Positions 9,078 to 18,079 of a stretch of DNA of 64,000 nt are shown here, in pieces. The stretch's first letter is position 1. Every line of letters starts with the position of its first letter. Both the position numbers and the translations under genes were made by a program. This DNA is from VXYK01 sp965221585 (GTDB taxonomy: Bacteria > Actinomycetota > Acidimicrobiia > Acidimicrobiales > Aldehydirespiratoraceae): the NCBI GenBank assembly GCA_965221585.1, contig OZ244898.1, positions 372,001-436,000 on the forward strand, in the 5' to 3' direction. The notes below the pieces were generated by a model. That model had not been told where the DNA came from and searched no databases. It saw only the letters and a program-made list of their open reading frames with translations.

Positions 9078-10118
9078 GTGAAGCTCGACATCATGTCTGG
9101 GGCGATGGAGTTGCGGGCTATGCAACGGCACGCCCAGGCCGTTGAAGGGGCCGGGTTCGACACGATGTGGTTGACCGAGTCGGGCCGCACGGCTTATCTG
9201 TCGGCTGCCGCGGCCGGGTTGGTCACCGAAAGGCTGAGGCTTGGAACCGCGGTGGCTGTCGCCTTCCCGCGCAGTCCGATGATCACCGCGTCGGTCGCCT
9301 GGGAGTTGGCCGAGGCGACCGGCGGTCGTTTCACGCTCGGCTTGGGCACCCAGATCAAAGCTCATATCGAACGCCGCTATTCCAGCAGCTACGCGCCTCC
9401 GGGCCCCCGAATGAAGGAGTACGTCCAGGCCTTGCAGGCGATCTTTCGGGCGTTCAAAGGCGAGGAGAAGCTGTCGTTCGAGGGTGACTACTACTCGTTC
9501 TCGCTGTTGCCGCCGCAGTGGTCGCCCGGGCCGATCGCGGTGGACGATCCACCAATCTACGTGTCCGCCGTGCTGGGCTGGATGTCGCGAATGGCGGGGG
9601 AGGTTTGCGACGGGATCCACATTCACCCGTTCAACTCCGCCGCTTATGTTCGTGACGTTCAGCGGCCGCGGGTTCAGGAGGGCGTCGACCGCGCGGGGCG
9701 TGAGCTTGCCGATGTGACCTTTGAGATCCCGGTGATGACACCTGTGGGCGACACCGACGAGGAGATGGCCGAGACCCGTGAACACGCTCGCCAGATGATC
9801 GCTTTCTATGGCTCGACCAGGACTTATTCGCCGGTCTTCGAGACTCACGGGTTCTCCGGGCTCTCCGATGAGCTCCATGGATTGCAGCGCAGGGGTGATA
9901 TCGCGGCGATGGTCTCGCTCATCACCGATGATGTTCTCGACCACTACACCGTGTCGGGAACCTGGTCGAACCTCGGCGCCAATCTGGTTGACCGTTACCG
10001 GGATGTGGCCCCGAACGTTTCGTTGATGACCTACACCGCTTCGAGCCAACTGCGCCGCCACCCCGACATTCTCGACCGCTGGTCCGACGTAGCCCGCGAC
10101 GTGGGTGCTGCGCTTTAG
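9078..10118 (+). CDS. LLM class (F420-type) oxidoreductase
   Basis: A 346-residue luciferase-like TIM-barrel protein beginning MKLDIMSGAMELRAM after a GGGGAGG ribosome site. It has the family's GFDTMWLTESGRTAY strand, RLGTAVAVAFPRSP and GRFTLGLGTQIKAHI segments, and a C-terminal IHPFNSAAYVRDV motif. Those features resemble the TIGR03617-type actinobacterial F420-dependent subgroup. Cofactor use (F420 versus FMN) is inferred from relatives. It is divergent from mftA with an 88-base intergenic region, so co-regulation with the mycofactocin cluster is possible. A fragment of a paralogue survives near 19152. Confidence 0.85.
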   Translation: MKLDIMSGAMELRAMQRHAQAVEGAGFDTMWLTESGRTAYLSAAAAGLVTERLRLGTAVAVAFPRSPMITASVAWELAEATGGRFTLGLGTQIKAHIERRYSSSYAPPGPRMKEYVQALQAIFRAFKGEEKLSFEGDYYSFSLLPPQWSPGPIAVDDPPIYVSAVLGWMSRMAGEVCDGIHIHPFNSAAYVRDVQRPRVQEGVDRAGRELADVTFEIPVMTPVGDTDEEMAETREHARQMIAFYGSTRTYSPVFETHGFSGLSDELHGLQRRGDIAAMVSLITDDVLDHYTVSGTWSNLGANLVDRYRDVAPNVSLMTYTASSQLRRHPDILDRWSDVARDVGAAL

Positions 10119-10175
10119 GTTGTCGTAGAGCGCTGCATTTCTCTGTTTGCTGGCTGGCGATTATTCTCGCTTGCC

Positions 10176-13100
10176 GTGCCGTACGAGGAACTGTCAAGCC
10201 TGCTTCAGCAGGGTGACTTCGAGACGTTGTTCATCCGCCATATGGGGTGGAACAACCCAGAACAAAGGTCACCGGCTGCGGTGGCGGGCAGCGAACTCCG
10301 TCCTGTGGCCGTGGCTGACAAGTTGGGTGTCACCGCTTGGCGTGTGGACTGTCCGACTGGGTTGCCGGAGCGACGTGAGCAGCATCTAGTCGTGCGCCAC
10401 TTGAAGCGTCTCAGCCGCGATCAACTCGTGGTTTTTGTAGCCCCAGACAGACATGTTTGGCAATGGCCTGAACAGCGTCCGAGCGGCGTCGGATACCGGC
10501 TCGTGGATCACGAGTACCCCGTCCATGCGCCGACCGAGGCGCTACTACAACGGCTTGCGCAGGCCACGTTCCAGATCGACGAGGAACCGCACCTCACATC
10601 GAGTTCGGTGCTCACAAGGGTGCGGCGTTCGTTCAACGCCGACAAGGTGACCAAGTCCTTCTACCGTGAGTTCCAGAAGCATCACAAGAACTTTGCAACC
10701 AAGGTCGAAGGCATCGGTGAGGATTCGAGCCGCCGTTGGTATGCGTCGGTGTTGTTGAACCGGCTGATGTTCTGTTACTTCATTCAGCACAAGGGGTTCT
10801 TGGATACCGACCGGAACTATCTTCGCAACCGTCTAGAGCTTGTCCGAGAGCATCATGGTTCAGATCAGTTCTACTCGTTCTACAAGCGGTTCCTGTTGCC
10901 GTTGTTCCACCAAGGGTTGGGAAGCTCTGACCCTGAGTACGGAGACGCTGATATCGAGTCGATCATCGGTGATATCCCATATGTGAACGGTGGAATCTTC
11001 GAGCCTCACGAACTGGAGAACGCGCACGACATCCAGATCCCTGACGGTGCCTTCGAGTCTCTGTTCGACTTCTTCGATGATTGGCGCTGGCATCTCGACG
11101 AACGCCCGTTTGCCGATGGAAACGAGATAAATCCAGACGTTCTGGGATACATCTTCGAGCAGTACATCAATTTCACTGAGGCCGGGCAGAAGGAGAGGGG
11201 CGCGTACTACACGAAACCCGATGTGACCGGCTACATGGCGGAGTCGTCGATCCTGCCGGCGGTGGCTGACCGGTTCGTGGGGGCTGGGTTGGCTGACCCC
11301 GCGTTGCTACTTGCTGGCTCGGGCGATGAGTTCATCCGTGACAGTCTGGGCCACGGCGTTGACCAGGCTGTTTCTCCACCGGGGGGGGGGGGGGGGGCTT
11401 GGCCGTGGCAACGGCGTAGCGGTGACCTCAACGAATATGTCGAACTTGACCCTCCAGGCGAGGACGTGGCGTTGCCGGGAGAGCGCTGGTGCGATGTGGT
11501 GCACCGACGCGACCGCTTCGACAAGCAATTCGAGATGTTGTCGGATTCGCGACGAACTTGGAGCACCGACGACGCCATAACTGAGAATCTGGCGCTTCTG
11601 GAGTTGTTGCGTGCCTATGTGAGCCAACTTGCTGATGCCGATGAGTGTCAGCGGGCGTTTGAAGCGTTGCGCGTGTTAACCGTGTGTGATCCGACGGTTG
11701 GTTCGGGGGCGTTTCTGTTCGCGGCGATTGACGTGCTTGAGCCGCTGTATTCGGAGGTGCTGGCCCGTGCGGAGGAACTCGAACGTAAGGGGGGGCCGAC
11801 CCCAGAGTTTCTTGACGAGGCTCGCGCTCACAAGAACCCCAGTTACTGGCTGATCAAGACGATCTGTTTACGCAATCTGTTTGGCGTGGACTTGATGCAG
11901 GAGGCACCCGAGATCGCCAAGTTGCGACTGTTCTTGAAGCTCGCTGCTCAAATTGATCGAGTTGAGGACTTGGAGCCTCTACCGGATCTGGACTTCAACA
12001 TCAAGTGTGGAAACTTGCTTGTGGGGATCGCTGACGGCAATGACTTTGAAGATCGCTTGGGTGGCACGCTCGCGGGAGCGGCGGATCTGGACGAGATCCG
12101 GGATCTGGCCGCTGAGGTGGCCGCGGCATACGAGGAGTTCGTTGCGGATCAGGAGGCCAACGACGAGGATCCCGCCGCGAGAAAACAGGTGCTTAGTAGG
12201 AGCTTTGACGATTCACGCCAGCGCTGCCACAAGTTGCTTCATGGGCTGCGCGGCACGACTCCTTTCGAGCCGTGGATCGAGTCGCATCAACCGTTCCACT
12301 GGTTCGTGGAGTTCCCGAGCGTGTGGCGTAACGGCGGCTTCGACGTGGTGATCGGCAATCCCCCCTACATCAAGAAGTCGTTGGTGACCGACTACACCTG
12401 GGCCGGCTACAAGACCGAGAAGTGCCCAGATCTCTACGCGCTGTGCATGGAACGTGCCACAACCTTGCTGAACGACAAAGGCCGTTTCGCGATGATCGTG
12501 ATGCACTCCGTCTGCTTCAGCCGGAAGTTCAGCAGCTTGCGGGGTTGCCTCGGAGACCGATTCGGAAGAACTTGGGTGTCCTCCTACTCGCGAAGGCCAG
12601 ACAGTCTCTTTGCCGGATCAGCAGCCGTACGCAATTCAATCGTGTGCGCAAGTGTCGGCGATGGTGAGATTCTGCACACGTCTGGTTGTAGGCGTTGGAT
12701 GCCGAATCTGCGTTCGAGTCTCTTCGGGGGTATCTCTTACTCAACTCCTCATCAGGCTCTGCTGCTTTGCGGAGCCAATCCCCAGTGGCCGCTTGTTGAT
12801 CCGAATGTGGCCTGCGCATTGCGACAACTGGTTATCGCCAACACCACCATTGAAGACTCACTCGTATCGCGGTCACCCTACGCGTTGGGATACAAGACGA
12901 CCGCGCTTTACCAACTGGGCATCTACGTGACTGAGCCGCCGACAGTAGATCCCGAGACGGGACAAGATGCGACAACTAGCAGCAGCCGGACTGGCTGGAT
13001 CTGTTTCGAGTCATCAGAAGAGCGGGACTTAGCCTTGGTCGCGTTGGCTGGGCGATGGGGATATCTGTGGTGGCTTGCCTACAGCGACCCCTTCGATGTC

Positions 13101-13397
13101 ACCCGCAGCACGCTTGTCGCGTTCCCGGGTGACATCGAAGGGTTGGCGAACCCTGCCCCGGGTGACATGGAACTCGTCAGTCTATTGGGCCTGTCAACGA
13201 CCCTTCAGGATGAAATGCCGAAAACCCTTGCATGGATGCGTAAAGCAGGTGTCAATGTTGGCCGTTACAACATGTCGAAGTTGCGGCATATCACTGACCA
13301 AGCGGACTGGTTGTTGGCCAAGGCATGGGGCATAGAGGACGCGTTCGAAGCGGCGGGGAACCTGCGTGACCGGATGATCTTCGGCAACAAGGAGTAG
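10176..13397 (+). CDS. Eco57I-like N6-adenine DNA methyltransferase of a restriction/defence module
   Basis: A 1073-residue protein starting at GTG 10176. A long N-terminal region contains FNADKVTKSFYREFQKHHK near residue 150. The methyltransferase core follows in gamma-class order: GAYYTKPDVTGYM (motif X-like, about 345), CDPTVGSGAFLF (motif I, SAM binding, about 508) and GNPPYI (motif IV, catalytic NPPY, about 727). The C-terminal third probably recognises the target site. No nuclease motif was seen in it, but the next gene, five bases downstream, has one. Between motifs X and I a run of 17 G at 11381-11397 encodes a Gly stretch. The frame is intact here (ON), but a one-base slip would truncate the enzyme. 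PglX, Type ISP enzymes and DISARM DrmMI are related possibilities. Confidence 0.85.
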   Translation: MPYEELSSLLQQGDFETLFIRHMGWNNPEQRSPAAVAGSELRPVAVADKLGVTAWRVDCPTGLPERREQHLVVRHLKRLSRDQLVVFVAPDRHVWQWPEQRPSGVGYRLVDHEYPVHAPTEALLQRLAQATFQIDEEPHLTSSSVLTRVRRSFNADKVTKSFYREFQKHHKNFATKVEGIGEDSSRRWYASVLLNRLMFCYFIQHKGFLDTDRNYLRNRLELVREHHGSDQFYSFYKRFLLPLFHQGLGSSDPEYGDADIESIIGDIPYVNGGIFEPHELENAHDIQIPDGAFESLFDFFDDWRWHLDERPFADGNEINPDVLGYIFEQYINFTEAGQKERGAYYTKPDVTGYMAESSILPAVADRFVGAGLADPALLLAGSGDEFIRDSLGHGVDQAVSPPGGGGGAWPWQRRSGDLNEYVELDPPGEDVALPGERWCDVVHRRDRFDKQFEMLSDSRRTWSTDDAITENLALLELLRAYVSQLADADECQRAFEALRVLTVCDPTVGSGAFLFAAIDVLEPLYSEVLARAEELERKGGPTPEFLDEARAHKNPSYWLIKTICLRNLFGVDLMQEAPEIAKLRLFLKLAAQIDRVEDLEPLPDLDFNIKCGNLLVGIADGNDFEDRLGGTLAGAADLDEIRDLAAEVAAAYEEFVADQEANDEDPAARKQVLSRSFDDSRQRCHKLLHGLRGTTPFEPWIESHQPFHWFVEFPSVWRNGGFDVVIGNPPYIKKSLVTDYTWAGYKTEKCPDLYALCMERATTLLNDKGRFAMIVMHSVCFSRKFSSLRGCLGDRFGRTWVSSYSRRPDSLFAGSAAVRNSIVCASVGDGEILHTSGCRRWMPNLRSSLFGGISYSTPHQALLLCGANPQWPLVDPNVACALRQLVIANTTIEDSLVSRSPYALGYKTTALYQLGIYVTEPPTVDPETGQDATTSSSRTGWICFESSEERDLALVALAGRWGYLWWLAYSDPFDVTRSTLVAFPGDIEGLANPAPGDMELVSLLGLSTTLQDEMPKTLAWMRKAGVNVGRYNMSKLRHITDQADWLLAKAWGIEDAFEAAGNLRDRMIFGNKE
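11381..11397 (+). repeat. G17 homopolymer inside the methyltransferase gene (putative phase-variation tract)
   Basis: Seventeen consecutive G after CCACC in the coding strand, read as PGGGGGA. The tract lies between conserved methyltransferase segments, so the frame is verifiably the same on both sides at this length. Losing one G would shift into a frame that stops at 11578-11580. Gaining one G would hit TAG at 11417-11419, about 20 bases on. This is the layout of a slipped-strand ON/OFF switch. The exact count could also be a sequencing or assembly error, as homopolymers are error-prone. Confidence 0.9.
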
Positions 13398-13402
13398 CAG
13401 CG

Positions 13403-16400
13403 GTGCCGAAGATCCTCGACAACATCGACCTCGAGACAGAGCGTGAACTGCTCGAAACGCTGGAGTCGTCTCATCGCCTGGATGCGGCGATCGGCTACTT
13501 CAACCTTCGTGGTTGGAAGCTGCTGACTGATGCCGTGGATGCGCTGCCGAAGGGTTCGGAGAGGCCGAAAGCCCGGATTCTTGTCGGTATGTGCGAGACC
13601 CCAACCGACGAGATGCGTCGGTTGGTTCGGATGCGGCGAGCGGACCCGATAGACAATCGAACCGCTGCTCGATTGAAGGACGAGACCGTCACCGAGTATC
13701 GCGAACAACTTCAGATCGGGTTGCCCACCGAAGGTGATGAAACAGCGCTGCGGTCGTTGCTTCGCCAGATCGAGGCAGGCGACGTGAAGGTGCGAATACA
13801 CACGGCTCACCGGTTGCACGCCAAGCTCTACCTCTGCCACCGCGATGACTCCGCGGCGCCCCGCGTGGGCTATGTCGGGTCTTCGAATCTGACCGTGGCG
13901 GGGCTTCGCGACCAGGGCGAACTGAACGTTGATGTCGTCGACGGTGATGCCACCGCCAAGCTGGCCCGCTGGTTCGAGGATCGCTGGAACGACCCGTTCA
14001 CAGTCGATGCGATGCCCGAGTTGGCCGAGTCGTTGCGCGAATCCTGGGCGTCAGAAGAACAGCTTGACCCGTACCTGGTGTATCTGAAAATGGCGTATCA
14101 CCTCTCCAAGGAGGCTCGTGAAGGTTTGATCGAATATGGCTTGCCGGCTTCGATGCGAGACGAGTTGTTGGACTTCCAGGCAGCCGCAGTGAAGATCGCC
14201 GCTCGAATCGTGATGCACAAAGGCGGAGCAATGATCGGCGATGTGGTCGGACTCGGAAAGACCCTTATCGGTACTGCCGTGGCACGGTTGCTTCAAGAAG
14301 AGCAGGGCTTTGAGACGCTTGTTGTGTGCCCCAAGAACCTCGTCGACATGTGGGAGTCGTATCTGCACGAATACGAGGTGCGGGGCAAAGTCGAGTCGTT
14401 GTCGATGGTTCACAAGTCACTGCCCGACGCTCGTCGCTATCGGCTGGTGATAATCGATGAGGCACACAACCTTCGCAGTGACAAGCGCCGTGACCACGGT
14501 GTTCTCCAGAGCTATATCGCCGACAACGAATCCAGGGTGCTGCTCTTGACTGCAACGCCCTACAACAAGGAGCTCGGTGATCTGGCTGCGCAGCTGTCGT
14601 TGTTCATCCGCCCCGACACCGACTTGCGACTGCGCCCGGAGAAAGCCATCGCTGAAGTCGGCGCGGCGGACTTTGAGCTGCTCTGCAATGGTCAGACTTC
14701 AACGCTCGGCGCGTTCAAGAGGTCGGAGCATCTTGAGGACTGGCAGTCGTTGATGTCGCAGTATCTCGTACGGCGGACTCGACGGTTCGTTGAAGAGAAC
14801 TACGCACTGCAAGACGACGACGGACGCCGCTACCTGGAGTTTGGCACCGGCAAGCGGTTCTATTTCCCGAAGCGGACCGCGATACCGGTGGACCGCAAGC
14901 TCACAGCGGATGACCCGGCTTTCTTGATGGCGTCCGATGAGACTCTTGACACGATCCGTGACCTGATGCTGCCGAGGTATCGCATGGGGAACTACCTCGA
15001 CAATGACTTCGTGCCCTCAGAGGAGGGCGAGGCGCAGTTGGTCGACGACCTGAAGAACTCGGCTCGAGGCAACCTCGCGGGTTTCACCAGGGTCACAATG
15101 TTCAAGCGATTGTCCTCGTCGGGGCCTGCGTTTCTGGCGACCCTTCGCCGTCACCGCTTGCGGAACATGGTTGCAGCTCATGCGCTTGACAGCGGATTGC
15201 CGGTTCCAATCGGCTCCGTCGACAACTCGCTCTGGGCAGCCGAAGTGGACGGTGATCCAGAAGACAACGATGAAGACGATGATGACGCCTCGATGTTCGA
15301 CTCCGTTGAGGAGCCTGCCGCCAGTGCATACCAGAAGCTCCGCGCCAAGAACCCCAAAGCGATCCGTTGGGCGACACCTCAGATGTTCCGGTCCAACCTG
15401 CTAGCCGACCTTCGTCACGACACCGAAGTCATCACGGAGATGCTTGACCGGTTCGGGATCTGGGAAGCGGACCGAGACCAGAAGACCGCTGCTTTGGAGA
15501 GATTGCTTGTGGAGCGCTACCCGTACGACAAGGTGCTGATCTTCACCGAAGCGGCGGATACCGCCAACTACGTCCACGAGGAGTTGTTGCGTCGGGGGAT
15601 TGCTGATGTCGGAGTGGTCACGGGAGACTCGGAGAACCCCACAGCACTCGCTCGGCGGTTCGCACCTTTGGCCAATGGCGTGGCGGGTAACGGCGACCGA
15701 GACAGGTCTTCGACAGCGCCGGGTGAGCTCCGTGTGCTGATATCGACAGATGTGCTGTCGGAGGGACAGAACCTCCAAGACGCGCACATCATCGTCAACT
15801 ACGACCTTCCGTGGGCGATCGTGAAGCTCGTTCAGCGGGCCGGTCGGGTCGATCGAATCGGGCAGAATGCTCCCGAGGTGCTGGTCTATTCGCTGCTGCC
15901 GGCAGCCTCGATTGAAGAAGAGATCGAGCTCCGAGACCGAATCCGAAGACGATTGGGCGAGAACGCTCAACTTCTCGGCTCAGACGAGACCTTCTTCGGT
16001 GATGCGACTGAACGGCAGATCATTTCTGGCGTCTACGACGAGTCCTCGTCGTACCGGCTTGCCGGTGTTGATGAAGTCGATCCAGTGTCCATGGCGTACG
16101 AGATCTGGAGGCATGCCGAAGAGGCGCATCCCGAACTCGCTCAACGAGTGAAATCACTTCCCAATGTCGTGTACTCCACCAAGCAAAGTACGGATGCGGC
16201 CCCCTATATCGGAGTCCTTGTACACACGCAGGCCGTGGCTGGTGCTGACGCCTTCGGATTCGTGGAGACCAACGGTGATGAGCGGCGCGTGACTCCCCAG
16301 GAAGCGCTACGCATGGCCGAATGCGAACCTGACACGCCTTCCGTGGAGCGCTTGGCGGATCACCACGACCTCACCGCGGCAGCACTTGGCGGACCCCTGA

Positions 16401-16726
16401 AGACACCGACCGGACGGGCCACGGGTGCGCTGCAAGGCGTGCGAGGCAAGGTGTGGCGCATGCTTCATGAACAGATGGAGGGGTTCAAGGACAACCTTCT
16501 CTTCAGCAAGACCGAACTTCAACGAGCCCATGACGCTATGAACGAACGTCCGCTCTACGAGGCTGCTACCCAACGCCTCGCCAAAGCAGCGCGGGACCGC
16601 AGCACGGATGATCTCGCAGCCTTGGTGGTTGAACTCCACAACGACAACCGACTTTGCGTTCCCCCCGCACCTGAAGGAAGCGATGCGGAGCCGGTAATCG
16701 TCTGCACGATGGGCATTCAGAGCTGA
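13403..16726 (+). CDS. PLD-nuclease / SNF2-family helicase fusion
   Basis: A 1107-residue two-part protein. Residues about 1-200 carry a phospholipase D-type nuclease domain with the HKD motif HAKLYLCHRDD and GSSNLTVAG, followed by the GELNVDV strand seen in PLD restriction nucleases. From about residue 250 a superfamily 2 helicase follows: Walker A GDVVGLGKTL, DEAH box IIDEAHNLRS, LLLTATPYN, and C-terminal motifs V/VI in ISTDVLSEGQNLQDA and QRAGRVDRIGQ. It begins five bases after the methyltransferase stop, so the two are co-transcribed and probably act together as restriction and modification. A DISARM-like DrmD relative is an alternative reading. No DrmA, B or C gene is present nearby. Confidence 0.87.
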   Translation: MPKILDNIDLETERELLETLESSHRLDAAIGYFNLRGWKLLTDAVDALPKGSERPKARILVGMCETPTDEMRRLVRMRRADPIDNRTAARLKDETVTEYREQLQIGLPTEGDETALRSLLRQIEAGDVKVRIHTAHRLHAKLYLCHRDDSAAPRVGYVGSSNLTVAGLRDQGELNVDVVDGDATAKLARWFEDRWNDPFTVDAMPELAESLRESWASEEQLDPYLVYLKMAYHLSKEAREGLIEYGLPASMRDELLDFQAAAVKIAARIVMHKGGAMIGDVVGLGKTLIGTAVARLLQEEQGFETLVVCPKNLVDMWESYLHEYEVRGKVESLSMVHKSLPDARRYRLVIIDEAHNLRSDKRRDHGVLQSYIADNESRVLLLTATPYNKELGDLAAQLSLFIRPDTDLRLRPEKAIAEVGAADFELLCNGQTSTLGAFKRSEHLEDWQSLMSQYLVRRTRRFVEENYALQDDDGRRYLEFGTGKRFYFPKRTAIPVDRKLTADDPAFLMASDETLDTIRDLMLPRYRMGNYLDNDFVPSEEGEAQLVDDLKNSARGNLAGFTRVTMFKRLSSSGPAFLATLRRHRLRNMVAAHALDSGLPVPIGSVDNSLWAAEVDGDPEDNDEDDDDASMFDSVEEPAASAYQKLRAKNPKAIRWATPQMFRSNLLADLRHDTEVITEMLDRFGIWEADRDQKTAALERLLVERYPYDKVLIFTEAADTANYVHEELLRRGIADVGVVTGDSENPTALARRFAPLANGVAGNGDRDRSSTAPGELRVLISTDVLSEGQNLQDAHIIVNYDLPWAIVKLVQRAGRVDRIGQNAPEVLVYSLLPAASIEEEIELRDRIRRRLGENAQLLGSDETFFGDATERQIISGVYDESSSYRLAGVDEVDPVSMAYEIWRHAEEAHPELAQRVKSLPNVVYSTKQSTDAAPYIGVLVHTQAVAGADAFGFVETNGDERRVTPQEALRMAECEPDTPSVERLADHHDLTAAALGGPLKTPTGRATGALQGVRGKVWRMLHEQMEGFKDNLLFSKTELQRAHDAMNERPLYEAATQRLAKAARDRSTDDLAALVVELHNDNRLCVPPAPEGSDAEPVIVCTMGIQS

Positions 16727-16822
16727 CCGAGCCACTTCGCGGTAGAGAAATTATCGGTAAATCTCATGTTTGCTCAATGATTTACAGGGTCATTGTCACA
16801 GGGGGTGAGTAGGTTGTGACCT

Positions 16823-17998
16823 ATGGATTTCGATTCGGGTTTGGCACTTCTTGATGAGGGCAAGTCAGCAGTATGCGGCGAGGGTGAAGCGCTGCGGGTG
16901 CCGTGGGTTGATGAGGCGAAGTTGTCCGATGACGGGTTGCGTTCACGCCTAGGGGCGCTGGGCCGTGCGGAGTCGGCTTTGGTGGCGATGAAATCGCGAG
17001 CCTTGGCTGAACTGGGCAACCGCTTCGGTACCGGTGACGCTCAGCGTCTGGTTCGTGATGAGTTGCAAGCGTCGGGCCGAGAGGCCAAGCGTGATGTCGA
17101 AACGGCGGCCCGGTTGGCAGAGCTGCCCGCGACCAGTGAAGCTCTGGCCTCTGGTGAGATACCCGCTGGGCATGCCCGCCTCATCGCTCGAGCTTCTGGT
17201 GAGAGCCAGATTGATGAAGAGCGTTTGGTGGAAGCGGCCAACGAAGAGCCCTTCGACGAGTTCGCTCGGACCGTGAAACGTCACCAACAGGAGCTTGCCG
17301 ACGATGATGGCCAGGCATTGTTGGATCGTCAACGCTCCAATCGCAAGGCACGCATTTTCGAATCACCCGACACTGGCATGTTCGTGTTGAGCGGAGAGTT
17401 CGATCAGATCACCGGGGCACGCATCGCCACGGCATTGGCTGCCAAAGAACGGCAACTGTGGCACCGAGAAGATCCCAAGGCTCGGTGTACGCCGCAGCAG
17501 CGGATGGCCGACGCCCTGGCCGAGTTGATCTGTGAAGCGCCCGGGGATGGCAAGTCCGCGGGCACGGATCTTTTGGTGATCGCTGACTACGACTCGATTG
17601 CGGGGCAGCTTGCCAATCCCCGTCTCGTCGACGGTTCGCCGATACCGATTGTTGAGTTGCATCGTCTAGCGCTCGAAGCCAACTTGCTGCCTTCGATCTT
17701 CGACACGAAGGCACAGAACATGTGGTTGGGCCGAAGGCAACGTACGGCCAGTGAAGCCCAACGGGTCGCGTTGATCGCGAGAGATCAACACTGCATCGGT
17801 TGTAGTGCCAACCCGTTGTGGTGCAGAGTGCACCACGTTGTTTGGTGGTCAAAGAACGGGCCGACGGATCTCGACAACCTGGTGTTGGTCTGTGATGACT
17901 GCCACCACAAGATCCATGATCAGGGCTGGCAGGTGTACAAGCACCCCAAAACCGGCAAGTTCAAGCTCAGACCCCCGAACGATCCGCCGCCGTCCTAA
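16823..17998 (+). CDS. HNH endonuclease-domain protein with DUF222 (13E12 repeat family)
   Basis: A 391-residue protein. The N-terminal two-thirds is the DUF222 helical region with SALVAMKSRALAELGNRFG and IPAGHARLIARAS. The C-terminal HNH zinc-nuclease fold shows CIGCSANPLWCRVHHVVWW, then NGPTDLDNLVLVCDDCHH. These proteins occur in many copies in actinobacteria and are often counted as selfish or mobile-associated. Their role is unsettled. A 96-base AT-richer gap separates it from the PLD-helicase, so it may be a separate transcript attached to the defence module. Confidence 0.88.
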   Translation: MDFDSGLALLDEGKSAVCGEGEALRVPWVDEAKLSDDGLRSRLGALGRAESALVAMKSRALAELGNRFGTGDAQRLVRDELQASGREAKRDVETAARLAELPATSEALASGEIPAGHARLIARASGESQIDEERLVEAANEEPFDEFARTVKRHQQELADDDGQALLDRQRSNRKARIFESPDTGMFVLSGEFDQITGARIATALAAKERQLWHREDPKARCTPQQRMADALAELICEAPGDGKSAGTDLLVIADYDSIAGQLANPRLVDGSPIPIVELHRLALEANLLPSIFDTKAQNMWLGRRQRTASEAQRVALIARDQHCIGCSANPLWCRVHHVVWWSKNGPTDLDNLVLVCDDCHHKIHDQGWQVYKHPKTGKFKLRPPNDPPPS

Positions 17999-18079
17999 GT
18001 TCGGTCGAACCCGTGCAGGTGTAAACGCGCCAACTGACCAGGCTGCAACTCAGATCGGTGAGCAGGACGAAGTTCAGGT

